Origin: Paenibacillaceae bacterium
GTDB taxonomy: Bacteria > Bacillota > Bacilli > Paenibacillales > Paenibacillaceae
NCBI GenBank assembly: GCA_900766135.1
Contig: CAAFUF010000004.1
Coordinates: forward strand, 1-64,000
Reading direction: 5' to 3'
DNA length: 64,000 bases
This document shows, piece after piece, positions 8,404-15,609 of this stretch; position 1 is the first letter of the stretch; each line of letters begins with the position of its first letter. Made by a program: the position numbers and the translations under genes. Below the pieces are notes generated by a model. The model did no database searches. It saw only the letters and a list, made by a program, of their open reading frames with translations, and was not told where the DNA came from.

Positions 8404-8604
8404 TTACAGTTTTACAACGTTTTCGGCTTGAGGACCGCGGTTGCCTTGAACCACGTTGAATTGTACGCGCTGGCCTTCGTCGAGGGTTTTGAAGCCTTCG
8501 CCAGTGATCGCGCTGAAATGAACGAATACGTCATTTCCGCCTTCCACTTCGATGAAGCCAAAACCTTTCTCAGCGTTAAACCATTTTACTGTTCCGGTTT
8601 CCAT
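8404..8604 (-). CDS. Cold-shock protein (CspA/CspB family)
   Basis: 66-residue single OB-fold RNA chaperone, the full family length. RNP1 (KGFGFIEV) and RNP2 (VFVHFSAI) are intact and the start METGTVKWFNAEKG is canonical. The ATG at 8604 is chosen over an in-frame ATG ten codons upstream because AGGAGGT precedes it at seven bases. It would melt RNA secondary structure after cold shock. About 155 AT-rich bases upstream probably hold a long cold-shock leader, but I cannot define its promoter. Confidence 0.95.
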   Translation of the reverse strand: METGTVKWFNAEKGFGFIEVEGGNDVFVHFSAITGEGFKTLDEGQRVQFNVVQGNRGPQAENVVKL

Positions 8605-8860
8605 GGGGAATACCTCCTGTTTCAAGATTAACATGATTCATTTTTTTAACAGAAGTCGCTCAAAAAGGGCTGACCTTTATTGAACATGCACCACTTGTAT
8701 AAAAAAAATTCACACATTGAAAAAAGTTCCAGTTTTAAAAGTGACACTCTTTTCAATGGGTGAATGAATATCTTCCTTCAAAAACACGAGATGAACCCAT
8801 TATAGCCTTTTGCCAGATAAAAAGCAAATCCCCTGTTTTTGCAAGCCGGTCCGGAAAAGC

Positions 8861-8890
8861 TGGACAAAAGCGGGTGACGAAAACTATAAT
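8861..8890 (+). promoter_or_regulatory. Promoter of the thiamine-precursor operon
   Basis: TGGACA (8861-8866), 18-base spacer, and a perfect TATAAT (8885-8890). It lies about 30 bases before the TPP riboswitch. Confidence 0.7.
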
Positions 8891-8918
8891 GACAGATGTA
8901 ATCTGCAGTCATACTGTT

Positions 8919-9006
8919 CAGGGGTGCTGGAATCGGCCGGCTGAGAGTGTATCCCTTAAGATACTGACCCTTTAACCTGATCTGGATAATGCCAGCGTAG
9001 GGAGCC
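8919..9006 (+). ncRNA. TPP (thi-box) riboswitch
   Basis: The conserved thi-box elements are present in order: GGGGTGC, GGCTGAGAG, ACCCTTTAACCTGATCTGG and ATAATGCCAGCGTAGGGA. It binds thiamine pyrophosphate. The adjacent stem-loop with a T tract at 9053-9077 is the likely expression platform, so high TPP would stop transcription of the transporter genes downstream. Confidence 0.96.
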
Positions 9007-9052
9007 ATACCATGGACATGAACCTGTATTATTTCATTTCCATTGCCTATCG

Positions 9053-9077
9053 CGTCCCGGATCCGGGACGTTTTTTT
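9053..9077 (+). terminator. Riboswitch-controlled intrinsic terminator
   Basis: Perfect palindrome CGTCCCGGATCCGGGACG followed by seven T residues, about 45 bases after the TPP aptamer and about 100 bases before the first gene. Confidence 0.9.
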
Positions 9078-9173
9078 GTATCCGGACGTCTGGAATGCGC
9101 TTAAGGACGCGTATCCAGGGTTATACCTAGAACAAACTGCGGAAATTTAAACCTACGAAGGAGAGAATGTGTC

Positions 9174-10241
9174 GTGAAAGTTCAACTACGCGCCGCACTG
9201 GCCGTGTTCCTCGGTTGCATGCTGCTGGTGCTGTCCGCCTGCGGCGGAGCAAACGAAAACCGTCCCGGCCAGGCGGCCGGCGGGAACGAGGGCGGACAAA
9301 ATACCGAAGCCGCCGCACCGAATCCGGCATCCGGCGCAGAGCTGCAGAACGTCAAAGTCGTGCTCGACTGGAGCCCCAACACGAACCATACCGGGCTTTA
9401 CGTCGCCAAGGACCAAGGATATTTCGCCGAGGAGGGGCTGAACGTGGATATCGTCCTGCCCGGTTCCGGCGGCGCCGAGGCGATGGTTGCCTCCGGAGAG
9501 GTGCCGTTTGGCGTCAGCGTGCAAGAGAACGTCACGCAAAGCCGAATCCAGGGCGTACCGCTCGTATCCATCGCCGCAATCATTCAGCATAATACATCCG
9601 GCTTTGCTGCGCCGGTAACCAAGAATATCAAGTCGCCCAAGGATTTCGAAGGCAAAGCTTACGGCGGCTGGGGTTCTCCGGTAGAAGAAGCGGTCATTAA
9701 ATCCATCATGGACCTGCAAGGGGCCGATGTCGGCAAGGTGAAATTCCTCAATATCGGGGATGCCGACTATTTTACCGCCGTGAAGCGGGATATCGATTTT
9801 GCCTGGATCTTCTACGCTTGGACAGGGATCGAAGCCGAACTGCGGGGCGAGCCGCTGGATATGCTCTACGTCAAGGACTTCTCCGAGCAGCTTGATTACT
9901 ATACGCCAGTGCTCGTCACGAACGAGAAGACGATCAAGGACGACCCGGAGCGGGTAAAGGCGTTTATGCGAGCCGTCTCCAAAGGCTATAATTATGCGAT
10001 GGACCATCCGGACGAAGCGGCGCAAATCCTGCTTAAAGCCGTACCGGAGCTCGACAAGGACTTGGTGGTCGCCAGCCAAAAATGGCTGAGCCCGAAATAC
10101 ACGGACGATGCTCCGCGCTGGGGCGAGCAGAAACGGGAAGTATGGCAGAATTACTCCGATTGGATGAGTGAGCGCGGCCTGCTGGAGAAACCGCTCGACG
10201 TCGATGCCGCCTTCACCAATGACTTTTTGCCAAGCGAATAA
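9174..10241 (+). CDS. Thiamine-precursor (HMP-type) binding lipoprotein, ThiY-like
   Basis: 355-residue substrate-binding lipoprotein of the NMT1/THI5-like family. A signal peptide ends at the lipobox LSAC, then an Asn/Gly/Ala-rich linker precedes the binding domain. The opening DWSPNTNHTGLYVAKDQGYF and GVSVQENVTQSR motifs are typical of formylaminopyrimidine/HMP-binding proteins such as ThiY. The start is GTG at 9174, eight bases after AAGGAGAG. It is the first gene after the TPP riboswitch, which strongly supports uptake of a pyrimidine precursor of thiamine. The exact ligand (HMP or formylaminopyrimidine) cannot be told from the sequence. Confidence 0.9.
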   Translation: MKVQLRAALAVFLGCMLLVLSACGGANENRPGQAAGGNEGGQNTEAAAPNPASGAELQNVKVVLDWSPNTNHTGLYVAKDQGYFAEEGLNVDIVLPGSGGAEAMVASGEVPFGVSVQENVTQSRIQGVPLVSIAAIIQHNTSGFAAPVTKNIKSPKDFEGKAYGGWGSPVEEAVIKSIMDLQGADVGKVKFLNIGDADYFTAVKRDIDFAWIFYAWTGIEAELRGEPLDMLYVKDFSEQLDYYTPVLVTNEKTIKDDPERVKAFMRAVSKGYNYAMDHPDEAAQILLKAVPELDKDLVVASQKWLSPKYTDDAPRWGEQKREVWQNYSDWMSERGLLEKPLDVDAAFTNDFLPSE

Positions 10242-10296
10242 CCGCGCTGTAGCGCGATGAATGTCCAATCCATATTCCGAAAGGATGAACGAACCG

Positions 10297-10590
10297 ATGC
10301 CAAACGCACTGTTAAGCATTCAAATCATTCCGAAGACGCCAAACGGCGAAGATGTGATTCCCTATGTCGACCGAGCCATTGAGGTGATTCAGGCTTCCGG
10401 CGTCAAATATCAGGTGAATCCCCTGGAGACGACCATGGAAGGCGATCTCGACGAGCTGCTGGCCATCGTGAAGAAAATGAACGAAGCCGTCATCGCATTC
10501 GGCAGCAAGGGCATTATCTCGCAAATCAAAATCTCGTATAATCCCGAAGGCGTCAGCATGGATAAGCTGATCGAAAAATATCGGCCATGA
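10297..10590 (+). CDS. Thiamine-binding protein of the MTH1187/YkoF-like (DUF77) family
   Basis: About 97-residue cytoplasmic protein with the family pattern LLSIQIIPKTP, VDRAIEVIQASGVKYQVNPLETTMEGD and IAFGSKGIISQIKIS. Members form small ferredoxin-like oligomers, and some bind thiamine or HMP (established knowledge). In-frame ATGs exist at 10261, 10285 and 10297; the last is chosen because AAAGGAT lies upstream of it and family homology begins there, but this is not certain. It overlaps the following permease by ATGA, so the two are translationally coupled within the riboswitch-controlled operon. Confidence 0.8.
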   Translation: MPNALLSIQIIPKTPNGEDVIPYVDRAIEVIQASGVKYQVNPLETTMEGDLDELLAIVKKMNEAVIAFGSKGIISQIKISYNPEGVSMDKLIEKYRP

Positions 10591-11357
10591 ATCTCCGCGG
10601 CCTTTGGCACAGCATTTGGCCGCCCCTCGTGGCGGTCATCTTGTTTTTGCTGATCTGGCAAGGCGCCACCGCCTGGTTTCACATCGAGAAGTGGATTCTC
10701 CCCAGCCCGGTCGATATCGGGCGCGAAGCAGCCGCCGGTGCGGCCAGCTTAGGGGAGCACACGCTGGCGACGCTGCGGCTGATGCTGATCGGCTTTGCCA
10801 TCGGAACGCTCGTGGGCCTGCTCATGGCGTTTGCGCTCCATTACGTTCCGTTTTTGAAGGCATCGCTGTATCCGCTGATCATTTTGAGCCAAAACGTCCC
10901 GACCATCGCGCTGGCCCCGCTGCTGATGATCTGGTTCGGCTTCGGGATTCTTCCGAAGATCATCGTCATTACGCTCGTCTGCTTTTTTCCCGTTGCGGTG
11001 GCGACCATGGACGGACTAAGCCGCACGGATCGCGCGATGCTGGATTACATGCGGATGATCGGCGCGTCCAAGGCGGATATTTTCCGCAAGCTGGAGGTGC
11101 CCTATGCGATCCCCTCGATCATGTCCGGGGCAAAAATCGCCGCGACCTACAGCGTTATGGGGGCGGTCATCGCCGAATGGATCGGCGCGGACAAAGGGAT
11201 CGGCTACTACATGATGCTGCAAAAGGCGTCGTTCCGCACGGATAAAATTTTCGTCGCCATCGCCATCATCGTGGCCATCAGCCTGGCGATGTTCGCCTGC
11301 GTCGCCCTGTTGGAAAAATGGCTTGTCCGCTACAAATCGGCTAACGATCGAAGATAG
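10587..11357 (+). CDS. ABC transporter permease for thiamine precursor, ThiX-like
   Basis: 256-residue permease of the SsuC/TauC/ThiX family with six predicted membrane helices. The EAA loop reads DYMRMIGASKADIFRKLEVPYAIPSIMSG (described here in part, around residues 152-180). The ATG overlaps the preceding stop codon (ATGA). Together with the binding protein before it and the ATPase after it, it forms one importer for a thiamine precursor under TPP control. Confidence 0.9.
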   Translation: MNLRGLWHSIWPPLVAVILFLLIWQGATAWFHIEKWILPSPVDIGREAAAGAASLGEHTLATLRLMLIGFAIGTLVGLLMAFALHYVPFLKASLYPLIILSQNVPTIALAPLLMIWFGFGILPKIIVITLVCFFPVAVATMDGLSRTDRAMLDYMRMIGASKADIFRKLEVPYAIPSIMSGAKIAATYSVMGAVIAEWIGADKGIGYYMMLQKASFRTDKIFVAIAIIVAISLAMFACVALLEKWLVRYKSANDRR

Positions 11358-11385
11358 GGCAGCTTACGGAAAGGAAGGCTCGAAT

Positions 11386-12201
11386 ATGAGCGAAGAATCC
11401 ATGCTCAGGGATACAGCCGTACCGGCGCTCGAGGTGCGGCAGATTCATAAAACGTTCCGCGACCGGCGCCGGGAAGTCCCGGTCCTGCGCGACATTTCGC
11501 TGCGGGTGCCGGCCGGAGAATTCGTGTCGATCATCGGCCCGTCCGGCTGCGGCAAGAGCACGCTGTTCCACGTCATCGGCGGCTTGACCGCCCCGGAACA
11601 AGGCGACGTGCTGCTTCAGGGCCGCCGGGTCACCGGACAGCGCGGACATATCAGTTACGTGCCGCAGCAGCCCGCGCTGCTCCCCTGGCGAACGATCGAG
11701 GACAACGTCGTATTGGCACAGGAGATCGCCGGTACCGGGAGCCGGAGTTCTCGCACGGAAATCCGGCGCTGGCTTGGCAAGGCCGGACTAAGCGGCTTCG
11801 AACGGGCTTACCCCCATATGTTATCCGGCGGCATGCAGCAACGAGCTTCGTTCCTCCGAGGGCTGCTTGCCCCTCAGGAAGTGATGTGCCTCGACGAACC
11901 GTTCAGCGCCCTCGACGCGCTGACGCGCAGCGAAATGCAGCGTTGGCTGCTGGACATCTGGGAGGAAAATAAGCGCTCCGTCCTCATGATCACGCACAGC
12001 ATCGAGGAAGCGCTGATGCTTTCCGACACGATTGTTTTGTTCTCGAACCGGCCGGCCAGCGTCCTGCATACGATCCAGGTTCCCTTCCCCCGGCCGCGGC
12101 GCGAAGAAATGGCGGAAGATCCCGACTTTATTCGGCTGAAACGGGAGATTTCAGCGATGATGGCGGATGAACAACGCAAAACAACAGCAAGAGGAGTCTA
12201 A
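11386..12201 (+). CDS. ABC transporter ATP-binding protein, ThiZ-like
   Basis: 271-residue nucleotide-binding subunit of the nitrate/sulfonate/taurine/thiamine-precursor class. Walker A GPSGCGKST, Q-loop VPQQPALLPWRT, signature LSGGMQQRA, Walker B EVMCLDEPFSALD and the H-loop TH in MITHSIEEAL are all intact. The ATG at 11386 is chosen because AAGGAAGG precedes it; a longer frame opening at 11323 overlaps the permease and lacks this. The gene ends on an inverted repeat that also encodes the end of the convergent gene on the other strand. Confidence 0.92.
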   Translation: MSEESMLRDTAVPALEVRQIHKTFRDRRREVPVLRDISLRVPAGEFVSIIGPSGCGKSTLFHVIGGLTAPEQGDVLLQGRRVTGQRGHISYVPQQPALLPWRTIEDNVVLAQEIAGTGSRSSRTEIRRWLGKAGLSGFERAYPHMLSGGMQQRASFLRGLLAPQEVMCLDEPFSALDALTRSEMQRWLLDIWEENKRSVLMITHSIEEALMLSDTIVLFSNRPASVLHTIQVPFPRPRREEMAEDPDFIRLKREISAMMADEQRKTTARGV

Positions 12202-12214
12202 ATCAAGACTCCTC
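12190..12214. terminator. Shared hairpin between convergent genes
   Basis: AGGAGTCT and AGACTCCT are inverted around the two stop codons, which are only one base apart (TAA 12199-12201 on plus, TGA 12205-12203 on minus). The minus strand is followed by a T-rich run (TTGCTGTTGTTTT); the plus strand has none. Confidence 0.5.
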
Positions 12215-12550
12215 CTGGAATGATGTATCGATTTCGGCGACAACGACTTGATCTACGTCCAGCATCAGTTCTACCCATCTTTGCAGATGCGCGGCTTCCC
12301 CTGCGAAGGCGATCAGCCAGGTCACGGATTCTATGGATTCTTGAGGTTCAGCCGGAGGAGCGAGATCCGGCATTCGGCCCAACACCTGCTCATAGGCGCT
12401 AAGTTTCGCGTCGATCAGCCGGAAACGCGCCAACCTCTGCGCACAATCGGGAATTAAGGTTACGCGAAGGGACAGCAAGGTTCTCCCTGCCCGCTTAGCT
12501 TCCTGCAGTTCCGCTGGAGAAAAAGGACGGCTCCAGGACCCCTTTTCCAT
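12203..12550 (-). CDS. Conserved-looking small protein of unknown function
   Basis: About 115 residues, soluble, with no motif I recognise. The N-terminal half is rich in Arg/Leu/Ala and looks helical (PAELQEAKRAGRTLLSLRV); the C-terminal part is acidic and hydrophobic (VELMLDVDQVVVAEIDTS). Two cysteine or metal motifs are absent. The ATG at 12550 is chosen because AGGGGGG lies six bases upstream, whereas it touches the ATG at 12556. It follows the HD-GYP gene by 28 bases on the same strand, so the two are probably co-transcribed. Confidence 0.65.
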   Translation of the reverse strand: MEKGSWSRPFSPAELQEAKRAGRTLLSLRVTLIPDCAQRLARFRLIDAKLSAYEQVLGRMPDLAPPAEPQESIESVTWLIAFAGEAAHLQRWVELMLDVDQVVVAEIDTSFQEES

Positions 12551-12578
12551 GTCCATCCCCCCTGATATCCACGTAAAT

Positions 12579-13199
12579 TTACATGATCGAATAAATATTC
12601 AACATCTCATCGGAAAGCTGCATCAACGCGTCAACGATCTCCGGATCGAACTGGGTTTCGCGATGCCGGAGCAGTTCCAGCTTGGCTTCGGCCATCGTCA
12701 GCTTCCGCTCCCGGTAATGCCTGTCCGATGTCATCGAATCGAAGGCGTCGACCACCGCGCAAATTCTCGCGTTATAGGGGATTTGTTCCCCCTTCATCCC
12801 GTCCGGATAACCGGCTCCGTCCCAACGCTCATGATGCCACCGAACGATATCCGCGATGCCCGGCCCGAACGCCGGATCCGCTTCGACCAGCTCCGCCCCG
12901 ATGACCGGGTGCAGCTTAATGATCTTCCACTGCGCCTCTGTCAGCGGCTCCTGCTGTTCGATGATCGCACGGGGAATCATCGTTTTGCCGATATCATGCA
13001 TAAAGCATCCTCGGACCAGCATGTCCTTCTCCGCTCCGCGGATTTCCAGCGGTTCGGCAATTTTCTCTGCCAGCATGGCTACCCGAATACTATGATGATA
13101 GGTTTCTGGATGTTTACGCACGAGCAGGTTAAACCACTTCACTGCATCCGGGCTATTGTCCATATACAGTTCGTCAATGAACTCATTAAAAACAGTCAA
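12579..13199 (-). CDS. HD-GYP domain protein (possible cyclic di-GMP phosphodiesterase)
   Basis: 206-residue stand-alone HD-GYP protein without a visible sensor domain. The metal-binding H68-D69 (HDIGK), a further H97 (KLHPVIG) and the signature HHERWDGAGYP at 122-132 are intact, as is DAFDSMTSDR. HD-GYP proteins hydrolyse cyclic di-GMP, though some divergent members do not (established knowledge). The start is TTG at 13199, eight bases after AGGGGG. The AT-rich 150 bases upstream end at the left repeat of the recombinase unit, so that unit lies right beside its promoter region. Confidence 0.88.
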   Translation of the reverse strand: MTVFNEFIDELYMDNSPDAVKWFNLLVRKHPETYHHSIRVAMLAEKIAEPLEIRGAEKDMLVRGCFMHDIGKTMIPRAIIEQQEPLTEAQWKIIKLHPVIGAELVEADPAFGPGIADIVRWHHERWDGAGYPDGMKGEQIPYNARICAVVDAFDSMTSDRHYRERKLTMAEAKLELLRHRETQFDPEIVDALMQLSDEMLNIYSIM

Positions 13200-13352
13200 C
13201 CGTTCTGCCCCCTAAAACCTGTGTCTTCTTTTGCCTTACCCGTTCTGGAGCTGAATTTCCCTCCATCCTAGAAGAAAAAAGAAATTTCCGCTAAAATCCA
13301 GTTAAATTTTGATGCTTTTAACCCGATGATGATTCAGAGCAAACGGACGAAA

Positions 13353-13389
13353 AACAGACCATGTCGTACAATAACAATTATGCGACAAA
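13353..13389 (+). repeat. Left 37-bp inverted repeat of the recombinase unit
   Basis: Identical, in inverse orientation, to 14519-14555. The repeat contains a dyad: TGTCGTACAAT (13362-13372), a 4-base centre AACA, and ATTATGCGACA (13377-13387). Two 11-base arms around a short centre are the layout of tyrosine-recombinase core sites such as dif. Confidence 0.95.
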
Positions 13390-13521
13390 CTAAGGTAAAA
13401 AATGGTCAAAATATGGCAAGGTTTGTAATTAACTCTTGTTACATTATAGGACAAAAGGGCGAATTTTGCATTATTTTCAGCAAAAAAATAGACAAAAAGC
13501 ACTAAAAGAAATTCGCCGGAC
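13390..13521. other. AT-rich non-coding end inside the recombinase unit
   Basis: Between the left repeat and the recombinase stop codon. It has short ACAAAA/GACAAA motifs that might be accessory binding sites, and a weak reading frame on the minus strand without a ribosome binding site. I assign no gene. Confidence 0.4.
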
Positions 13522-14487
13522 CTACATGAATTCCATCAAGCAGTCCTGCACAAAGTCGGGGGCAGCTTTTTTCATTTGCTCCACGGTGTGTAAATAGCGC
13601 TGGGTCGTATTGATATGGGAATGCCCCAAGGTTTCTTGAACTTGCTGCAGCGAGGCGCCTTGGAGTAAAGCCAAAGTTGCGTTGGTATGTCTTAACCAAT
13701 GGGGGGTAGGCTGCTTTGGGATTCCGCTGGCGATTCCCGCTTGTTTTATGATTCGTTCGATTTGCCGCGGCGTGATTGAAAATAGGACCAGTTCCGCATC
13801 CGGCTCAGGGGATCCCGACAATTTTCGCGCATGTTCCTGGTACATGCTCCAAAGCTCCCGCGGAATTTTGACCTCGCGCGTTTTCCCTCGTTTCGCGTGG
13901 GATACGGTTAACCATACGGACGTTTCTAGTAAATCGGTGTTGAAATCCTTCCATTTGATGCCGCATAGCTCGGACACGCGGAGTCCCAACAGCACTAAAG
14001 AAAGACCGATCAAGTAATTTCGCAAGCTTTGGCTCCGCAGCGTTTCCAGCAGCTTGCCGACTTCATTCCGGGTGAGATAGTGTCTGCGGCTCGTCACGGC
14101 AATCGCCGGAATGCGGATGTTTTGCGCCGGGTTATGATCGAAAAAGCCGATCCCGCGGTCGCTTCCCCATTTATAAAACGACTTTAGCGGCGCGATGAAT
14201 GCAGCCACGCTGGCCGGAGCGAGCGGTTTTTGGGCGTCGCGGTAAAACCCCTTCGTCAGGTAGATTTTATAGGCTTCGATTTCCCTCCAGGTCACCTCCC
14301 GAAACGGCACTCCCGAAAGGAATTGCCTGAATTGCTCCAGTGCCCGGTAGTAGTTTCTGCGGGTATTTGGCGCTTTTGCGCAAGCTGTCAGGAACATCTG
14401 AATGATTTGCTCGTCCTGATATTCCTGAGCGACTGTTAAATGAAAAGGATATTGCTGGGCTACAGCCGACAAATAATTGGTTACCAT
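13522..14487 (-). CDS. Tyrosine recombinase (XerC/D-like integrase)
   Basis: 321-residue site-specific recombinase. An N-terminal SAM-like core-binding domain spans about residues 22-110 and the catalytic domain about 135-305. All six catalytic positions are intact: R170 (GLRVSEL), K202 (RGKTREV), H263 and R266 (PHWLRHT), H289 (LGHSHI) and the nucleophile Y298 (RYLH). Length and layout match XerC/XerD rather than large phage integrases. AGGAGG lies 13 bases before the ATG at 14487. The gene is transcribed inward from the right 37-bp repeat. The repeats are its likely substrate sites (inference). Confidence 0.93.
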   Translation of the reverse strand: MVTNYLSAVAQQYPFHLTVAQEYQDEQIIQMFLTACAKAPNTRRNYYRALEQFRQFLSGVPFREVTWREIEAYKIYLTKGFYRDAQKPLAPASVAAFIAPLKSFYKWGSDRGIGFFDHNPAQNIRIPAIAVTSRRHYLTRNEVGKLLETLRSQSLRNYLIGLSLVLLGLRVSELCGIKWKDFNTDLLETSVWLTVSHAKRGKTREVKIPRELWSMYQEHARKLSGSPEPDAELVLFSITPRQIERIIKQAGIASGIPKQPTPHWLRHTNATLALLQGASLQQVQETLGHSHINTTQRYLHTVEQMKKAAPDFVQDCLMEFM

Positions 14488-14518
14488 ACCTTGTAGTGGA
14501 CCTCCTGTTGACTATATT

Positions 14519-14555
14519 TTTGTCGCATAATTGTTATTGTACGACATGGTCTGTT
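14519..14555 (-). repeat. Right 37-bp inverted repeat of the recombinase unit
   Basis: Perfect inverse copy of 13353-13389. On the minus strand it includes TACAAT, which with TTACAG 17 bases upstream, just outside the repeat, could be the recombinase promoter. Confidence 0.95.
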
Positions 14556-14650
14556 CGGCTGTAATAAAAAGCCCTTCGCCGGTTGCGCCCCCTCAACAAA
14601 AAAGAGAAGCAAAACCGCGGAAATCGCTGAACGGCACACGCAAAAACAGG

Positions 14651-14656
14651 TATAAT
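14651..14656 (+). promoter_or_regulatory. Probable -10 element of the TatD-like gene
   Basis: A perfect TATAAT with a weak TGAACG 17 bases upstream. A start site near 14663 fits translation from 14699. Confidence 0.5.
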
Positions 14657-14698
14657 AAAGACATGTTGGCAACCTGTTTTTGGAAAGGGTCTGGTGAG

Positions 14699-15523
14699 AT
14701 GTCCTGCGTTCTTCATGGTTTGCCGTTGGAAACCCCTATCCCGTTGATCGACGCCCATATTCATTTGGACCTTTACGACGAGGTCACCCGGGAACGCCTG
14801 CTGCTGGAACTGCCGGGATGCGCAGTCGAGTCCGTGATCGCCGTTTCGATGCATCTGGCCTCCTGCAAGCTAAACCGCGCTTTGGCGGAACGCCACCCGA
14901 ACCTGGTGCGTCCGGCGTTCGGATTTCACCCCGAGCAGCCGATCCCCACGGATCGGGAGATCGATGTGCTGCTGGACTGGATGAAGCGGCATGCCGGGGA
15001 CATGATTGCCGTAGGCGAGGTAGGACTCCCTTATTATGCTAGGCAAGAGGCGTTGGAGCAAGGAAAGTGTTTTGAACTCGAGCCTTACGTGGACATGCTG
15101 GAGAAGTTTATGATGCTGGCCAAGGAGACCGATAAACCGGTCGTGCTGCATGCGGTATACGAGGATGCCGATCTTGCCTGCGACCTGCTGGACCGTCATG
15201 GCATCGCCAAGGCTCACTTCCACTGGTTCAAAGGTACGGAATCGACGGTCCAACGCATGGCTGAGCGCGGTTATGCCATCTCGTTCACGCCGGATATCGT
15301 CTACGAACCGGAGATCCAAGAGCTGGCTCGGAGATACCCGCCCGATCGGGTCATGGCCGAAACCGACGGGCCTTGGCCGTTCGAGGGACCGTTTGCCGGA
15401 CAGATCACCCATCCGCGCATGATCAGCCACGTCGCCATGGCTTGGGCGAATCTCCAGGGCTTCCCCCCGGAAGAAGCGGCAGAGACGCTGTACCGGAACA
15501 CGCGGCGTTTTTACGGAATATGA
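14699..15523 (+). CDS. TatD-family metal-dependent hydrolase
   Basis: 274-residue TIM-barrel hydrolase of the TatD type. Metal ligands are visible: H20 and H22 in IDAHIHLD, the glutamate in AVGEVGLPYY, the histidine in VVLHAVYEDA, HFHWFKG, and the aspartate in AETDGPWPFEG. Family members act as metal-dependent nucleases or related hydrolases, so the substrate is uncertain. The frame opens far upstream inside the recombinase repeat, but the ATG at 14699 is chosen because the likely promoter at 14651 and AAAGGG/GGTGAG lie just before it. It is a single gene with a terminator at 15557-15605. Confidence 0.82.
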   Translation: MSCVLHGLPLETPIPLIDAHIHLDLYDEVTRERLLLELPGCAVESVIAVSMHLASCKLNRALAERHPNLVRPAFGFHPEQPIPTDREIDVLLDWMKRHAGDMIAVGEVGLPYYARQEALEQGKCFELEPYVDMLEKFMMLAKETDKPVVLHAVYEDADLACDLLDRHGIAKAHFHWFKGTESTVQRMAERGYAISFTPDIVYEPEIQELARRYPPDRVMAETDGPWPFEGPFAGQITHPRMISHVAMAWANLQGFPPEEAAETLYRNTRRFYGI

Positions 15524-15556
15524 CCGCCCTCCCAGGGCGGCCAGGGTGCCCCTACG

Positions 15557-15605
15557 AAAGAAGCTGTCCCCCTTGTCGTCACGATCCGGACGGGACAGCT
15601 TCTTT
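15557..15605. terminator. Terminator between convergent TatD-like and nitroreductase genes
   Basis: Perfect 14-bp stem (AAAGAAGCTGTCCC / GGGACAGCTTCTTT) with a 21-base loop; T-rich bases follow on the plus strand. Confidence 0.8.
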
Positions 15606-15609
15606 GCCG

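Larger units (their letters stand above)
13353..14555. mobile_element. Tyrosine recombinase unit bounded by perfect inverted repeats
   Basis: A 1203-bp segment that holds only a recombinase gene, bounded by two perfect 37-bp inverted repeats facing inward. Each repeat carries its own dif-like dyad. There is no evident target-site duplication, as expected for tyrosine-recombinase chemistry. It sits between the HD-GYP gene and the TatD-like gene. By arrangement it could excise, move, or invert between its two sites; the sequence alone does not tell which. Confidence 0.75.

Noticed and set aside
13302..13502. 66-codon minus-strand frame next to the recombinase
   Set aside because: No ribosome binding site and it runs across the recombination repeat.
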